From Chromobacterium haemolyticum (GTDB lineage: Bacteria; Pseudomonadota; Gammaproteobacteria; Burkholderiales; Chromobacteriaceae): 64,000 nucleotides of DNA. Every line of letters starts with the position of its first letter. Position 1 is the first letter of the stretch. Below, piece after piece: positions 47,503-56,804 of this stretch. The notes under the pieces are model-generated. The model did no database searches, was not told the origin of the DNA, and saw only the letters and a list, made by a program, of their open reading frames with translations. Location: contig NZ_MUKU01000021.1 in NCBI RefSeq assembly GCF_002081825.1, forward strand, positions 1 through 64,000. The letters run 5' to 3'. The position numbers and the translations under genes were made by a program.

Positions 47503-48873
47503 TCAACAGCGCATCCGGCTGTCCGACCGGCTGTAATGCCACCAAGCCACCAGCATGGACACCAGATAAAACACAAAGAACATGCCGAAAGCCGGCAGGA
47601 AACTGCCGAAGGCGGCCAGCGCGCTGCCGAAGGATTTGGGAATCACGAAGCCGCCGAACGCCGCCATCACCGAGCTGACGTTCATCGCCGACGCGCCGCG
47701 GCGGCCGCCGCGCGCATAAGCTTCCGCAACGTCCAGGCCGGCGGCCTTGGCCCGCTGGCCGGCCTGCAACAGAAAAACCTTGGGCGCCAATTGAAAAGAC
47801 GAGCCGTTGCCCACGCCTGCGGCGAAGAAAATCAACTGAAACATGGCGAGGAACAACCAGAACGAACCGCCGTTGCCGGCGGAGGGCATGCTCAGATAAA
47901 CGCCGACGGTGGCCAGCGCCATCACCCCGTTGCTGAGCATGGTGGCGATGCCGCCGCCGATGTGGTCTCCCATCCAGCCGCCCAGCGGCCGCGACAAGGC
48001 GCAGACCATGGGCCCGATAAAGGCGTAGGGCGTGACGTCGATCAGCGGAAACATATTGCGCGCCAGCAGTGGGAAGGCGGCGGCGAAGCCGAGGAAAGTG
48101 CCGTAGCTGCCCATGTACAGCAGGCAGATATACCAAGTGTGCGGATCGCGCATCGCGTCCAGTTGGTCATGCGGCGTGATGCGCAGTTTCGGCAGATCAT
48201 GCGCGTACAACAGGCAGGTCAGCGCGATGACGACGATGAAGGGCAGCCACAGATAGCCAGCGTTTTGCAGCCACACCGGGTGCACGGCGCCGCCGACGCC
48301 CCAGATCTGCGGCATGCCGCCGAATAAGGGCAGCAGAATGGCGACCGGAATCGCCAGCTGCGCCACCGACACGCCCAAATTCCCCAGGCCCGCGTTCAGC
48401 CCCATCGCCAGCCCCTTGGCCGCCTTGGGGAAGAAAAAGCTGGTATTGGACAGATGGGAAGCGCTGGCGCCGCCGCCAATGCCGCACAAGCCGGACACCA
48501 GCAACAACATGGGGAACGGCGTCGAAATATCCTGCACCACCGCGGCCACGCCCAAAGCCGGCAGCAAGAGCAGCAAGGTGGAAATACCCAGCCACAGGCC
48601 GCCGCCCACCCAGCTCCATATCCATGAGTACAGCAGCCGCATCAAGGCGCCGACCAGCGGCGGAATCGACACCAGCAGGAACTGCTGCTGATTGCTGAGC
48701 GCGAACCCAACCGCCGGCAGGTTGACCACCACCATGCTCCACATCATCCAGATATTGAAGTTCAGATGCAGCGACAGGATGGACAGCCAGAGATTGCGAT
48801 TGGCGATGCGCCGCCCGCGGCGCAGCCAGAAAATAGGGTTTTCAGGTTCCCAACGCTTGATGCTTACGGTCAT
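47503..48873 (-). CDS. narK: NarK-type nitrate/nitrite MFS transporter
   Basis: 456 residues from the second of two nearby ATGs (48873; the other at 48879). About 12 membrane segments. NarK family landmarks: RWEPENPIFW at the N-terminus, the first nitrate signature around SNTSFFFPKAAKGLAMGLNA-GLGN, and a second Gly-rich signature near FFAAGVGNGSSF. Imports nitrate or exchanges it for nitrite for respiration or assimilation. No nar genes are adjacent, unlike the common narK-narGHJI order. The short spacing to tonB suggests one transcript. Confidence 0.9.
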   Translation of the reverse strand: MTVSIKRWEPENPIFWLRRGRRIANRNLWLSILSLHLNFNIWMMWSMVVVNLPAVGFALSNQQQFLLVSIPPLVGALMRLLYSWIWSWVGGGLWLGISTLLLLLPALGVAAVVQDISTPFPMLLLVSGLCGIGGGASASHLSNTSFFFPKAAKGLAMGLNAGLGNLGVSVAQLAIPVAILLPLFGGMPQIWGVGGAVHPVWLQNAGYLWLPFIVVIALTCLLYAHDLPKLRITPHDQLDAMRDPHTWYICLLYMGSYGTFLGFAAAFPLLARNMFPLIDVTPYAFIGPMVCALSRPLGGWMGDHIGGGIATMLSNGVMALATVGVYLSMPSAGNGGSFWLFLAMFQLIFFAAGVGNGSSFQLAPKVFLLQAGQRAKAAGLDVAEAYARGGRRGASAMNVSSVMAAFGGFVIPKSFGSALAAFGSFLPAFGMFFVFYLVSMLVAWWHYSRSDSRMRC

Positions 48874-48978
48874 GCCCATTCATCCAGCAATGATATCGCC
48901 CGGCGGCCGCTGCCGCCGGGAAGCTGCGCAGTATGCCATTCGCGCGCGCGCTCCTGTTTGCGCGCCGTCAAATTGCAA

Positions 48979-49140
48979 CTGACGAAAACAGTTTGCGGAA
49001 AGCTAAAACTAGACGAGACAAGGCGAAAACGGCTGAGGAAGCGGAATGATCAACTGGCACATGAGCATTTCGAAGCCGGTTTCAACGCCCTTTCTCCATC
49101 CATCCCGCTGACACACAGCAGACTTTAAACAGGCTCTCAG
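48979..49140. repeat. MITE-like element 2, copy C (about 162 bp, inverted)
   Basis: Read on the - strand it starts CTGAGAGCCTGTTTAAAG at 49140 and shares with copy B the blocks GGGATGGAT, AAAGGGCGTTGAAAC, GCTTCGAAATGCTCATGT, CATTCCGCTT and CGCCTTGTCTCG. The far end (near 48979) is degenerate. The smc stop codon lies inside its first bases, as the chuV stop does in copy B. Confidence 0.85.
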
Positions 49141-52100
49141 GCGGTTTCCCGCATTTTCAACGCTTCCACGATGTCCACCGCCACAATGCGGCTGACGCCC
49201 TGCTCCTGCATGGTCACGCCCACCAGTTGTTCGGCCATTTCCATGGTCAGGCGGTTATGGGAAATATAGAGAAACTGGGTTCGCTCCGACATCTGTTTGA
49301 CCAGATCGCAGAAACGGCTGGTATTGGCGTCGTCCAGCGGCGCGTCCACCTCGTCCAGCAGGCAGAACGGCGCCGGGTTCAGCGAGAACAGCGAGAACAC
49401 CAGGCTCATCGCCGTCAACGCCTTTTCCCCGCCGGACAGCAGGTGAATCGTGCTGTTCTTCTTGCCCGGCGGTTGGGCGATGATTTGTACGCCGGCGTCC
49501 AGCAGGTCCTCCCCGGTCAGCACCAGTTCGGCGCGGCCGCCGCCAAACAGCGTGGGGAAAAACTCGCGCATCTTGGTGTTGACCGCATCGTAAGTGGCTT
49601 GCAGCATCTCGCGGGTTTCGCCGTCTATCTTGGCGATCGCCTCTTCCAAGGTGGCCATCGCCTGATTCAGGTCTTCGGACTGGTTGGCCAGATAGTCGCC
49701 GCGCTTTCTGGCTTCATCCAGTTCCTCCAGAGCCGCCAGGTTGACCGCGCCCAGCCCTTCCAACGCGCGCGCCAGCCGGGCAATCTCGGCCGCCAGCGCG
49801 TTCGGCTTCACCGCCTCGCTCAGATCGGCCATCAGCGCGGCTTCGTCGGCGCCGGCGCTGGCCAGCTCTTCGGCGAAACGCTCCATCGCCAGCCGCGCTT
49901 CCTGGTGCTTGAGCAGCCAGTCCGAACGCGCTTCGCGCAGCGCCGGCAAGGCGGCGTTGGCTTGCTGTTGTTGATGAGTCAATTCGCGCAGCTTCTCGGT
50001 CAGGCCGTTGAGCCGGTCGCGCACCGCGCCCAGGCTGTGCTCGCGTTGTTCGCGTTCGGCCAGGGCCAGCTGCAAGGCCTCCTCCGGCACCGCTTCCTCC
50101 ACTGCCTCGGCTTCCTCGGCCAGAGTCTCCAAGCGCTCGGCCAGTTGCTGATCGCGCTCGTCCAGCTCGCGGCCCCGCCGCGCCAGCTCCGCCACCTTCT
50201 GCTCGGCGGTGCTCATTTCCAGCTTGATCTCATGCAGCATGCGCTCGGCGTCGCGGGTCTTGTTGCGCGCCAGTTGCAAACCGGTCTCGGCGTTGAGCCG
50301 ATCCACGCGCATGTCTTCCAACTGCACCGTCAGCTCTTCCAGCGTCAGCGCCGTCTCCTCGCCCAGCATTTCCGCCTCGGCGATGCTCTGGCGGGCCAGT
50401 TCGCCCTCGTCGGCGATGCGCCGGCGCTCGGCCTCGATCGCCGACAGCCGCGCCGCGCCCTGGCGCGCGGCCTGGTCCAGCTTGACGTGCTCCAGGGTTG
50501 CCGCGTTCAGTTCCGCCTCCAAGCGGGTCAGCGCGCCCTTTTGCGCCCGCACCGCCTCGGCCAGCATGCCGCCGCGGCTTTGCAATGATTCGCGACGCCG
50601 CTGCAAGGCGTCGATTTCCGGCAACAAGGTCTCCAAGCGCGACTGGGCCGCTTCCAGCAGCGCCTTGCGCGCCATCAGGCCGTCGCCGCCGGCTTCGGCG
50701 TGCAGGCACAGGCTGGCGGCGTAAACGCGGTGGCCTTCCGGCGTCAGCAGGCAAGCGCCGGCCGGCAATTGTTCGCGCAAGGCCAGCGCCTCATCCAACG
50801 ATCCGGCCAGGTAGACGCCGGCCAACCAGTCCTGCAAGGCGGCCTGGAAGGGTTGGGCGGCTCGCACCTGTTGCAACAGCGTCGGCCACGAACGCTCCGC
50901 TTCCCAATCCCGCACTGTCGCGCCGTCCGCCAGCGCCAGCGCCGCCGGCGGCAATTCGCCGGACAACGCGGCGGCGCGCGCGGCCAGGCGCTCGCCCAGC
51001 GCCGCTTCCAGCGCCGCTTGCCATTTAGGCTCCACCTGCAGGCTCTGCCACAACTGCGGCGCCTCGGCCAGGCCCCGGCGCTGCAGCCAGCCGTCCAATT
51101 GCTCGCTGGCCGCCTCGCGCGCCAGCATCCCGGCCAGCGCGGCGGCTTCGGCTTCGGCGCGCGCCTGCTCACCGCGCAGCGCGGCCAGTTGCTCGTCCAG
51201 TTTTTCGCGCTCGGCGGCCAGGTCAGCCTGCTTGGCCTCGTCGGCCACCAGCCGGCCTCGCACCGTCTCCAGCGCGCCGCGCGCGCGTGCCACTTCGGCG
51301 GCGGCGGCTTGCTGCCGCTCTTGGTCCGGCAAATTCAAATCGCTCAGTTCGCGGCGCAAAGCGTCTTCGCGGCCGGACAGCTGCTCCAGATTGCGACGCT
51401 GATGCTCGCCGTTCTGGCGCGCCAGGTCCCGATCCCGGCTGAGCTTGGCCTGCTGCGCGGTCAGCCCGTTCAACTGCTGTTCGATGGCGCGGTATTCCGC
51501 CTCGGCGGTGGGCAGTTCGTCGGCGCCGTCCTCCAGCGTCATCTGCGCCTCTTCCAGCCGCATCTGCGCTTCTTCCCGCCGCGGCAGCCAATCGTCCAGT
51601 TCGGCCTTCACCTGGCCGCGGCTTTCGGCCAGCACCTGGCGCTCGGTGCGCACGGCGCCCAGTTCGCGGTCGACGCGGGCGCGGTTCTGCTCGCGATGGC
51701 GCTGAGCCTCTTCCAGCCGCGCCAGTTGGGCGTTGGCCTCGAACAAGCGCTGCTGCGCCTCGTGCACTTCGTCGCTGGCGGCGAAATGGCTTTCGCGCAC
51801 GGTTTCGGATTCGGCCTCCACATGGGTGACCGCCGCTTCCAGCGCCGCTTCTTCGGTTTCAATGCGCGCCAGTTCCCCGCGCGCCGCCGCCTCGTTGCGC
51901 GCGGCCTCTTCGCGTCGCGCCAGAGCCAACAGGTTTTGCTTATGGGTCAGCGCGCCGCGCAGATCGTGGTATTGGGCCGCCACCTCCGCCTGTTCGGACA
52001 AGCGCTCCACCTGCCGTTCCAGCTCTTGCCGCAAGTCCGCGATGCGCTCCAGGTTGGCGCGGGTGTCCGCGATGCGGTGTTCAGTCTCGCGGCGGCGCTC

Positions 52101-52622
52101 CTTGTACTTGGACACGCCGGCGGCTTCTTCCAGATAGGCGCGCAGTTCTTCCGGGCGCGCCTCGATAATCCGGGAGATCATGCCCTGCTCGATCACCGCG
52201 TAGCCGCGCGCGCCCACGCCGGTGCCGAGGAAAAGATCCGTGATGTCGCGGCGACGCACTTGCTGGTTGTTGATGAAGTAGCTGGATTCGCCCTGGCGGG
52301 TCAGCACCCGCTTGATCGCCACTTCCGCGTACTGGCCCCAGGCGCCTGTGAGCGCGCCGTCGCCGTTGTCGAATACCAGTTCCACCGAGGCGCGGCTGAC
52401 CGGCTTGCGCGTGGACGAACCGTTGAAGATCACGTCCTGCATCGATTCGCCTCGCAGTTGCTTGGCCGAGGACTCGCCCAGCACCCAGCGCACCGCGTCT
52501 ATCACATTGGACTTACCGCAGCCATTGGGGCCGATCACCGCCACCAGTTGACCGGGCACGGCAATGCTGGTGGGATCGACGAATGACTTGAAACCGGCAA
52601 GCTTGATGTGGGTGAGACGCAA
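49137..52622 (-). CDS. smc: Chromosome segregation ATPase SMC
   Basis: 1161 residues from a TTG start at 52622. The TTG is chosen because GAGGA lies 5 bases upstream and the protein then begins LRLTHIKLAGFKSF, as SMC proteins do; a 52-residue upstream extension is not SMC-like. Walker A GPNGCGKSN, two long coiled coils (about 170-500 and 670-1000), a hinge near residues 500-650 (QLDGWLQRRGLAEAPQ), C-terminal signature LLSGGEKALT and Walker B FCLLDEVDAPLDDANT. Forms the ring that organises and segregates the nucleoid with ScpAB. Normal length. Confidence 0.97.
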   Translation of the reverse strand: MRLTHIKLAGFKSFVDPTSIAVPGQLVAVIGPNGCGKSNVIDAVRWVLGESSAKQLRGESMQDVIFNGSSTRKPVSRASVELVFDNGDGALTGAWGQYAEVAIKRVLTRQGESSYFINNQQVRRRDITDLFLGTGVGARGYAVIEQGMISRIIEARPEELRAYLEEAAGVSKYKERRRETEHRIADTRANLERIADLRQELERQVERLSEQAEVAAQYHDLRGALTHKQNLLALARREEAARNEAAARGELARIETEEAALEAAVTHVEAESETVRESHFAASDEVHEAQQRLFEANAQLARLEEAQRHREQNRARVDRELGAVRTERQVLAESRGQVKAELDDWLPRREEAQMRLEEAQMTLEDGADELPTAEAEYRAIEQQLNGLTAQQAKLSRDRDLARQNGEHQRRNLEQLSGREDALRRELSDLNLPDQERQQAAAAEVARARGALETVRGRLVADEAKQADLAAEREKLDEQLAALRGEQARAEAEAAALAGMLAREAASEQLDGWLQRRGLAEAPQLWQSLQVEPKWQAALEAALGERLAARAAALSGELPPAALALADGATVRDWEAERSWPTLLQQVRAAQPFQAALQDWLAGVYLAGSLDEALALREQLPAGACLLTPEGHRVYAASLCLHAEAGGDGLMARKALLEAAQSRLETLLPEIDALQRRRESLQSRGGMLAEAVRAQKGALTRLEAELNAATLEHVKLDQAARQGAARLSAIEAERRRIADEGELARQSIAEAEMLGEETALTLEELTVQLEDMRVDRLNAETGLQLARNKTRDAERMLHEIKLEMSTAEQKVAELARRGRELDERDQQLAERLETLAEEAEAVEEAVPEEALQLALAEREQREHSLGAVRDRLNGLTEKLRELTHQQQQANAALPALREARSDWLLKHQEARLAMERFAEELASAGADEAALMADLSEAVKPNALAAEIARLARALEGLGAVNLAALEELDEARKRGDYLANQSEDLNQAMATLEEAIAKIDGETREMLQATYDAVNTKMREFFPTLFGGGRAELVLTGEDLLDAGVQIIAQPPGKKNSTIHLLSGGEKALTAMSLVFSLFSLNPAPFCLLDEVDAPLDDANTSRFCDLVKQMSERTQFLYISHNRLTMEMAEQLVGVTMQEQGVSRIVAVDIVEALKMRETA

Positions 52623-52755
52623 GATGTCCTCGCAATGGCTGGGCGAAAATCGGCATTTTAGCAGTTGCCCGCGCCAGGCGCGCGTCGCGCGCGGACCTGT
52701 TGCGCGTCGCGCAGCCGCATCTACCCAGGCAGCCCACTTATGCCATAATGGCCGC

Positions 52756-53319
52756 ATGGAACCGCTATCGTTGTCCAATCAATTCTTGATCGCCATGCCC
52801 AATATGGCGGACCCGCTGTTCTCTCGCTCGCTGGTCTTCGTCTGCGAGCACGGCGAGCACGGTGCCATGGGCCTGATCATCAACAAGCCTTCCGGCATCG
52901 CCATGGCGCAGTTGTTCGATCAGATCGATCTGCCGCTGGACGGCGACTCGCTCCGTGCCGAGCCGGTCTACTTCGGCGGCCCGGTGCAGCCGGACCGGGG
53001 CTTCGTGCTGCACATGCCGGTGGGCAATTGGCAGTCCAGCCTGCTGGTCACCGACGACATCGCGCTGACCACGTCCAAGGACGTGCTGATGGCGGTGTCC
53101 GAAAACCACAAGCAGCCGGACCGCATGCTGATCACTCTGGGCTACTCCGGCTGGAGCGCCGGTCAGCTGGAACAGGAGATCGCCGACAACGGCTGGCTGA
53201 CGGTGCCTGCTCGGCCTGACATCATCTTCGGCCTGCCTTGCGAGGAGCGCTACGACGCCGCCATGGCTCTGCTGGGCTTCGACCCCTCCCTATTGTCCAC
53301 GGATGTCGGCCATGCCTGA
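52756..53319 (+). CDS. yqgE: YqgE/AlgH family protein (UPF0301)
   Basis: 187 residues from the ATG at 52756. Family landmarks: [48 protein letters not shown], and [15 protein letters not shown]. Cytoplasmic; function not settled in any species. Overlaps ruvX by 17 bases, the usual yqgE-yqgF pairing. Divergent from smc. Confidence 0.95.
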   Translation: MEPLSLSNQFLIAMPNMADPLFSRSLVFVCEHGEHGAMGLIINKPSGIAMAQLFDQIDLPLDGDSLRAEPVYFGGPVQPDRGFVLHMPVGNWQSSLLVTDDIALTTSKDVLMAVSENHKQPDRMLITLGYSGWSAGQLEQEIADNGWLTVPARPDIIFGLPCEERYDAAMALLGFDPSLLSTDVGHA

Positions 53320-53740
53320 AGGTTGCGCCCTGGCATTCGATTTCGGCGAGCGCCGCATCGGCGTCGCCGTCGGGGACACCCTGCTCGGCATTCCCCACCC
53401 GCTCATCACCATAGACACGGAAATCAACGACGCGCGCTTCGCCGCCATAACCGCCTTAATCGCGGAATGGCGACCAGCGCAATTGGTAGTGGGGCTGCCG
53501 ATGCACATCGACGGCACCGAACACCAGATGACGCAGCTGGCTCGCCGCTTCGCCAACCGGCTCAAGGGACGCTACGGCCTGCCGGTGTGGCTGGTGGACG
53601 AACGGCTGACCTCGGTGGTGGCCGAATCCATGCTGGAAGAAGCCGGCGTGCGCGGCCGCAAGCAGAAGCCGGCGCTGGATCAGGTGGCGGCCCAGGCCAT
53701 CCTGCAAACCTGGTTCGAGCACCCCGGCCAAGCCGTCTGA
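53303..53740 (+). CDS. ruvX: Holliday-junction resolvase-like nuclease YqgF/RuvX
   Basis: 145 residues from the ATG at 53303 (an alternative ATG at 53312). RNase H-like fold: [17 protein letters not shown] with the first catalytic Asp, [27 protein letters not shown] and the C-terminal [13 protein letters not shown] with the last acidic residue. Implicated in pre-16S rRNA 5' end processing and proposed as a resolvase. Coupled to yqgE. Confidence 0.95.
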   Translation: MSAMPEGCALAFDFGERRIGVAVGDTLLGIPHPLITIDTEINDARFAAITALIAEWRPAQLVVGLPMHIDGTEHQMTQLARRFANRLKGRYGLPVWLVDERLTSVVAESMLEEAGVRGRKQKPALDQVAAQAILQTWFEHPGQAV

Positions 53741-53747
53741 ATCCATC

Positions 53748-54266
53748 ATGAAATTCTCGCCGCAAGCCCGGGTCAGCGCGCTGATGCTGGCCTTTCTCGC
53801 CAGCCTGCTGGGCTTGATCGCGGTCTTGCTGACGCCCAGCCATCAATTGCGCGAATGGCGCAGCGCGCCGGGCCACGTGGAGAGCAGCCGCATGCTGGTG
53901 GAGTCCAGCCCCGAGCATCCCGACCAACTTTACTGGCAACCCCATGTGCAATACCTGTACACGGTGCGCGGCCAGGTCTATCACAGCGACCGGCTGTTCG
54001 CCGTCGACAACGCGCTGCCCGGCGACCGCAGCAACGCCGACGACCTGACGCGGCGCTTTCCCGCCGACAAGGCGATCACCGTCTACTACAACCCGCGCAG
54101 CCCCGCCGAGTCCGTACTGATCAAGGGCGGCGACAGCGATATCGGCAGCGCCAAATTCATCCTGGCGGCGTTGAGCGCGCTGTTCGGCTGGGCGCTGCTG
54201 TATAGGCTTAGGGCCAAGCTGCCGCTGCCGCGCCGACGCATTCACCGAAACGCCCGTTCCCCATGA
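53748..54266 (+). CDS. DUF3592-type membrane protein 1
   Basis: 172 residues. Membrane segments near the N-terminus (ALMLAFLASLLGLIAVLL) and C-terminus (FILAALSALFGWALLY) flank a periplasmic domain with VQYLYTVRGQVYHSDRL and the DUF3592-like YYNPRSPAESVL. Function unknown. Starts 7 bases after ruvX and overlaps the next, related gene by 4 bases (ATGA). The pair probably arose by duplication. Confidence 0.8.
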   Translation: MKFSPQARVSALMLAFLASLLGLIAVLLTPSHQLREWRSAPGHVESSRMLVESSPEHPDQLYWQPHVQYLYTVRGQVYHSDRLFAVDNALPGDRSNADDLTRRFPADKAITVYYNPRSPAESVLIKGGDSDIGSAKFILAALSALFGWALLYRLRAKLPLPRRRIHRNARSP

Positions 54267-54718
54267 GCGAAAAAGTCATCGCCCTCTTGGTCATCGCCAT
54301 CGGCTTGGCCATTTCCGTCTATCTGTGGCAGCAGTCCGCCAAAGCCCAGCAGGCTTCCGCTTGGCCCAGCGTCGTCGGCAAGATCGTCTCCAGCGAAGTG
54401 GACTGGCGCCATGCGCGCGGCGGCGACAGCTCGGACCGCAGGGAATTCCGCGCCGTCGTGCGCTATGAATACCTCGTGGCCGGCAGCGTACGCCACGCCG
54501 AGCGGCTGCGCTTTCCCAACCCCGGCTACGGCGGCAGTGATCAACAAGCGCTAGAGATCGTGCAGCGCTACCCGGCGGGCCAAGCCGTACAGGTGTTCTA
54601 CAATCCGCAAAATCCCGAAGAAGCCTGCCTGGAGCCGGGCAAACATTGGTCGGCGTGGCTGGCGCAAGCCGTGGGCGCGCTGGTGGCCCTTGTCGGCTTA
54701 TGGCTGCTGCAACGTTAA
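54263..54718 (+). CDS. DUF3592-type membrane protein 2
   Basis: 151 residues with the same plan as its neighbour: N-terminal membrane segment (VIALLVIAIGLAISVYLW), central domain with VRYEYLVAGSVRHAERL and VFYNPQNPEEACLEPG, and a C-terminal hydrophobic helix (AVGALVALVGLWLL). Overlapping start (ATGA) with the preceding gene. Function unknown. Confidence 0.8.
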   Translation: MSEKVIALLVIAIGLAISVYLWQQSAKAQQASAWPSVVGKIVSSEVDWRHARGGDSSDRREFRAVVRYEYLVAGSVRHAERLRFPNPGYGGSDQQALEIVQRYPAGQAVQVFYNPQNPEEACLEPGKHWSAWLAQAVGALVALVGLWLLQR

Positions 54719-54750
54719 AACCAGCCCCCTCCCCTGTTCGCCGCTAAAAC

Positions 54751-54783
54751 TGTCCACCTGGACATGTCATTACAAAGTCATTA
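54751..54783 (+). promoter_or_regulatory. Operator-like sites upstream of the two-component genes
   Basis: A perfect palindrome TGTCCA-CC-TGGACA (54751-54764) is followed by a direct repeat GTCATTA (54766-54772) and GTCATTA (54777-54783). The repeats have an 11-base period, the spacing used by OmpR-family response regulators. The following A/T-rich stretch probably contains the promoter. Confidence 0.5.
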
Positions 54784-54890
54784 TTTATTACGCTAGCGGT
54801 GCCTGTTTTAATTTTTTGCGTAAGCACTGACAAAAAATGACATTGCCGTCACAATGTCGCCCCAACCCCGTATTTCGAGCTATTGTCCCG

Positions 54891-56804
54891 ATGACACGCG
54901 CGCTGTCGATACTCTTGCTGTGCCTGCTGTTAATGGGAGGCGCCGCTCACGCCGGCTTCCAGACCTTCAGCGAGCGGGACGCCGGCGTCTATTGCTCCGC
55001 CGACGCAGGACTGGACATAGACCGCGTCGCCAGCGCCGGCTGGCAGACGCGTTTCCAGCCGCTGCCGGACGGCAAACTGGCGCGCGGCTACGGCCACGAC
55101 ACCTGCTGGCTACGGCTCGAACTTCATGATTTACCGCCACGACCTTGGCTGGAATTGATTCCCAGCTATTTGGCGCGCTTAACCTTATTCCAGCCCCTGC
55201 CCAACGGCGGCTGGCAAGGGCAGCGCATCGGTTCCTGGCTGCCGATGTCCGCTATGGAGCTGCCGTTGATGGCGGCCAGCTTTCCCCTGCAGGCCCGCGA
55301 GCAGACTGTGTTCATCAAGATCCAGTCGCTGGCTCTGAACGCGCAGCCGCGCCTGTGGAGCGAGCCGGATCTGGTCGCCCACAACAATCAGCGCCTGCTG
55401 CAATTGGGTCTGATCTACGGCTATATGCTCACCATGGTGCTGATCGCGCTGGCGGCCTGGCTGATCACCCGCCAAGCGCAGCACGCCAAGCTGTTCGGCT
55501 ACATCCTGGCGGTGGCCTGCCATCGATTCGCCACCGACGGCATGGCCCGCCTGCTGCTGTTTCCGGAACAGCCCAAGATCGCGCTGCTATGCAATTACGT
55601 CGGCCTGGGCGCCGCCGTCATCCTGGGTTGCGCTTACTTCGCCCATCTGCTGGAGCTGAAGCGAGACTACCCGCGCACCTATCGGCTATATCAACTGCAG
55701 GCCGCCACCGGCGCAGCCACGGTGCTGTGCGCGCTGTTCTGGCCGTTTGGCCTGGCCTACAGCATTCCGGTCACGCTTTACGCCATCATCGTCATCAATC
55801 TGCTTACCCTGCCGGTTTGCTGGCGGCTGTGGCGGCGCAACGGCAGCGGCGATCGCCTGATCGCGCTGCACCTGCCCACCAATCTGGCGCTCAACATCCC
55901 CGCTCTGTTATTGCATCTGGGACATATTCCTTATCAATCCTGGATCCAGGAATACGGCCGGCTGGCCGATCTGCCGCCCATCACCCTGCTCTACATCGGC
56001 CTGTTCCTGCGCATGCGCACGCTGGAGCGCGAGCGCATCGACGCCCTGCATCAGGCCAGCCAGGCCCAGGCTGACAGCCTGCGCCAACGAGAGGCTCGCG
56101 AGGAACAGGCAGACCTGCTGGCAATGATCACCCATGAAATCCGCACTCCAGTAGCCATCATCGACGCCGCCAGCAGCAGCTTGCGCCTGCTGGAGGAGGA
56201 CGCGCCGGCGCCGACGGTGCTGGCTCAGCGCCAGGCCCGCCACGAACGCATCCAACGCGCCTTGCAGCGCATGCAGGAATTGATGCTGCTGGCCGAGCAG
56301 CATGGCCGTGCCGGCATGATCGACTCCGGGCTGCATAAACAATCGCTGGACTTGCTGGAACTGACCCGGCAAACGCTGGAGCACCTGGAAAACAACGCTC
56401 AAGGCCGTTTCTGGCTGCAAAGCGGCGGAGCGCGCATGCCGCTCTACGGCGACGCGCAGCTGCTGTCGGTGCTGTTGCAGAACCTGATGGAGAACGCTTT
56501 GAAATACGCGCACCCGGACACGCCCATTCAGATCGGCGTCCACCGCCTAGCCGACCGCGTCGTCTGGCAAATCAGCGACCACGGCCCCGGCATCGCGCCG
56601 GGCCAGGAAGAAGCGATTTTCCAGCGCTTCACCCGGCTGGCGGAGACCAGCAACCGTCCCGGCTTGGGACTAGGCCTCCATCTGGCGCGGCGCATCGCCG
56701 TTCAGCACGGCGGCGAACTGGGTCTGGACCCCAACTGGCCGCACGGCGCCAGTTTCATCTTGCATCTACCGAAAGCCGCTCATGACGCACATAGCCTTGC
56801 TTGA
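54891..56804 (+). CDS. Sensor histidine kinase with 7TMR-DISM-type sensor region
   Basis: 637 residues if started at the ATG at 54891, preferred because a signal peptide follows (ALSILLLCLLLMGGAAHA); the frame is open to an ATG at 54837. The periplasmic domain (about residues 20-165) includes GYGHDTCWLRLEL and FIKIQSLALNAQPRLW, like 7TMR-DISM extracellular domains. Seven membrane segments follow (about 175-385), then a short coiled coil, HisKA with phospho-acceptor His415 in MITHEIRTP, and HATPase with NLMENALKYA, DHGPGIAPG and GLGLGLHLA. Overlaps its response regulator by 23 bases. Ligand unknown. Confidence 0.9.
   Translation: MTRALSILLLCLLLMGGAAHAGFQTFSERDAGVYCSADAGLDIDRVASAGWQTRFQPLPDGKLARGYGHDTCWLRLELHDLPPRPWLELIPSYLARLTLFQPLPNGGWQGQRIGSWLPMSAMELPLMAASFPLQAREQTVFIKIQSLALNAQPRLWSEPDLVAHNNQRLLQLGLIYGYMLTMVLIALAAWLITRQAQHAKLFGYILAVACHRFATDGMARLLLFPEQPKIALLCNYVGLGAAVILGCAYFAHLLELKRDYPRTYRLYQLQAATGAATVLCALFWPFGLAYSIPVTLYAIIVINLLTLPVCWRLWRRNGSGDRLIALHLPTNLALNIPALLLHLGHIPYQSWIQEYGRLADLPPITLLYIGLFLRMRTLERERIDALHQASQAQADSLRQREAREEQADLLAMITHEIRTPVAIIDAASSSLRLLEEDAPAPTVLAQRQARHERIQRALQRMQELMLLAEQHGRAGMIDSGLHKQSLDLLELTRQTLEHLENNAQGRFWLQSGGARMPLYGDAQLLSVLLQNLMENALKYAHPDTPIQIGVHRLADRVVWQISDHGPGIAPGQEEAIFQRFTRLAETSNRPGLGLGLHLARRIAVQHGGELGLDPNWPHGASFILHLPKAAHDAHSLA

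Noticed and set aside
52623-52778. 52-residue N-terminal extension of SMC
   Set aside because: SMC proteins start at the RLTHIKLAGFKSF region, and the TTG there has a good ribosome site, while the extension has none.
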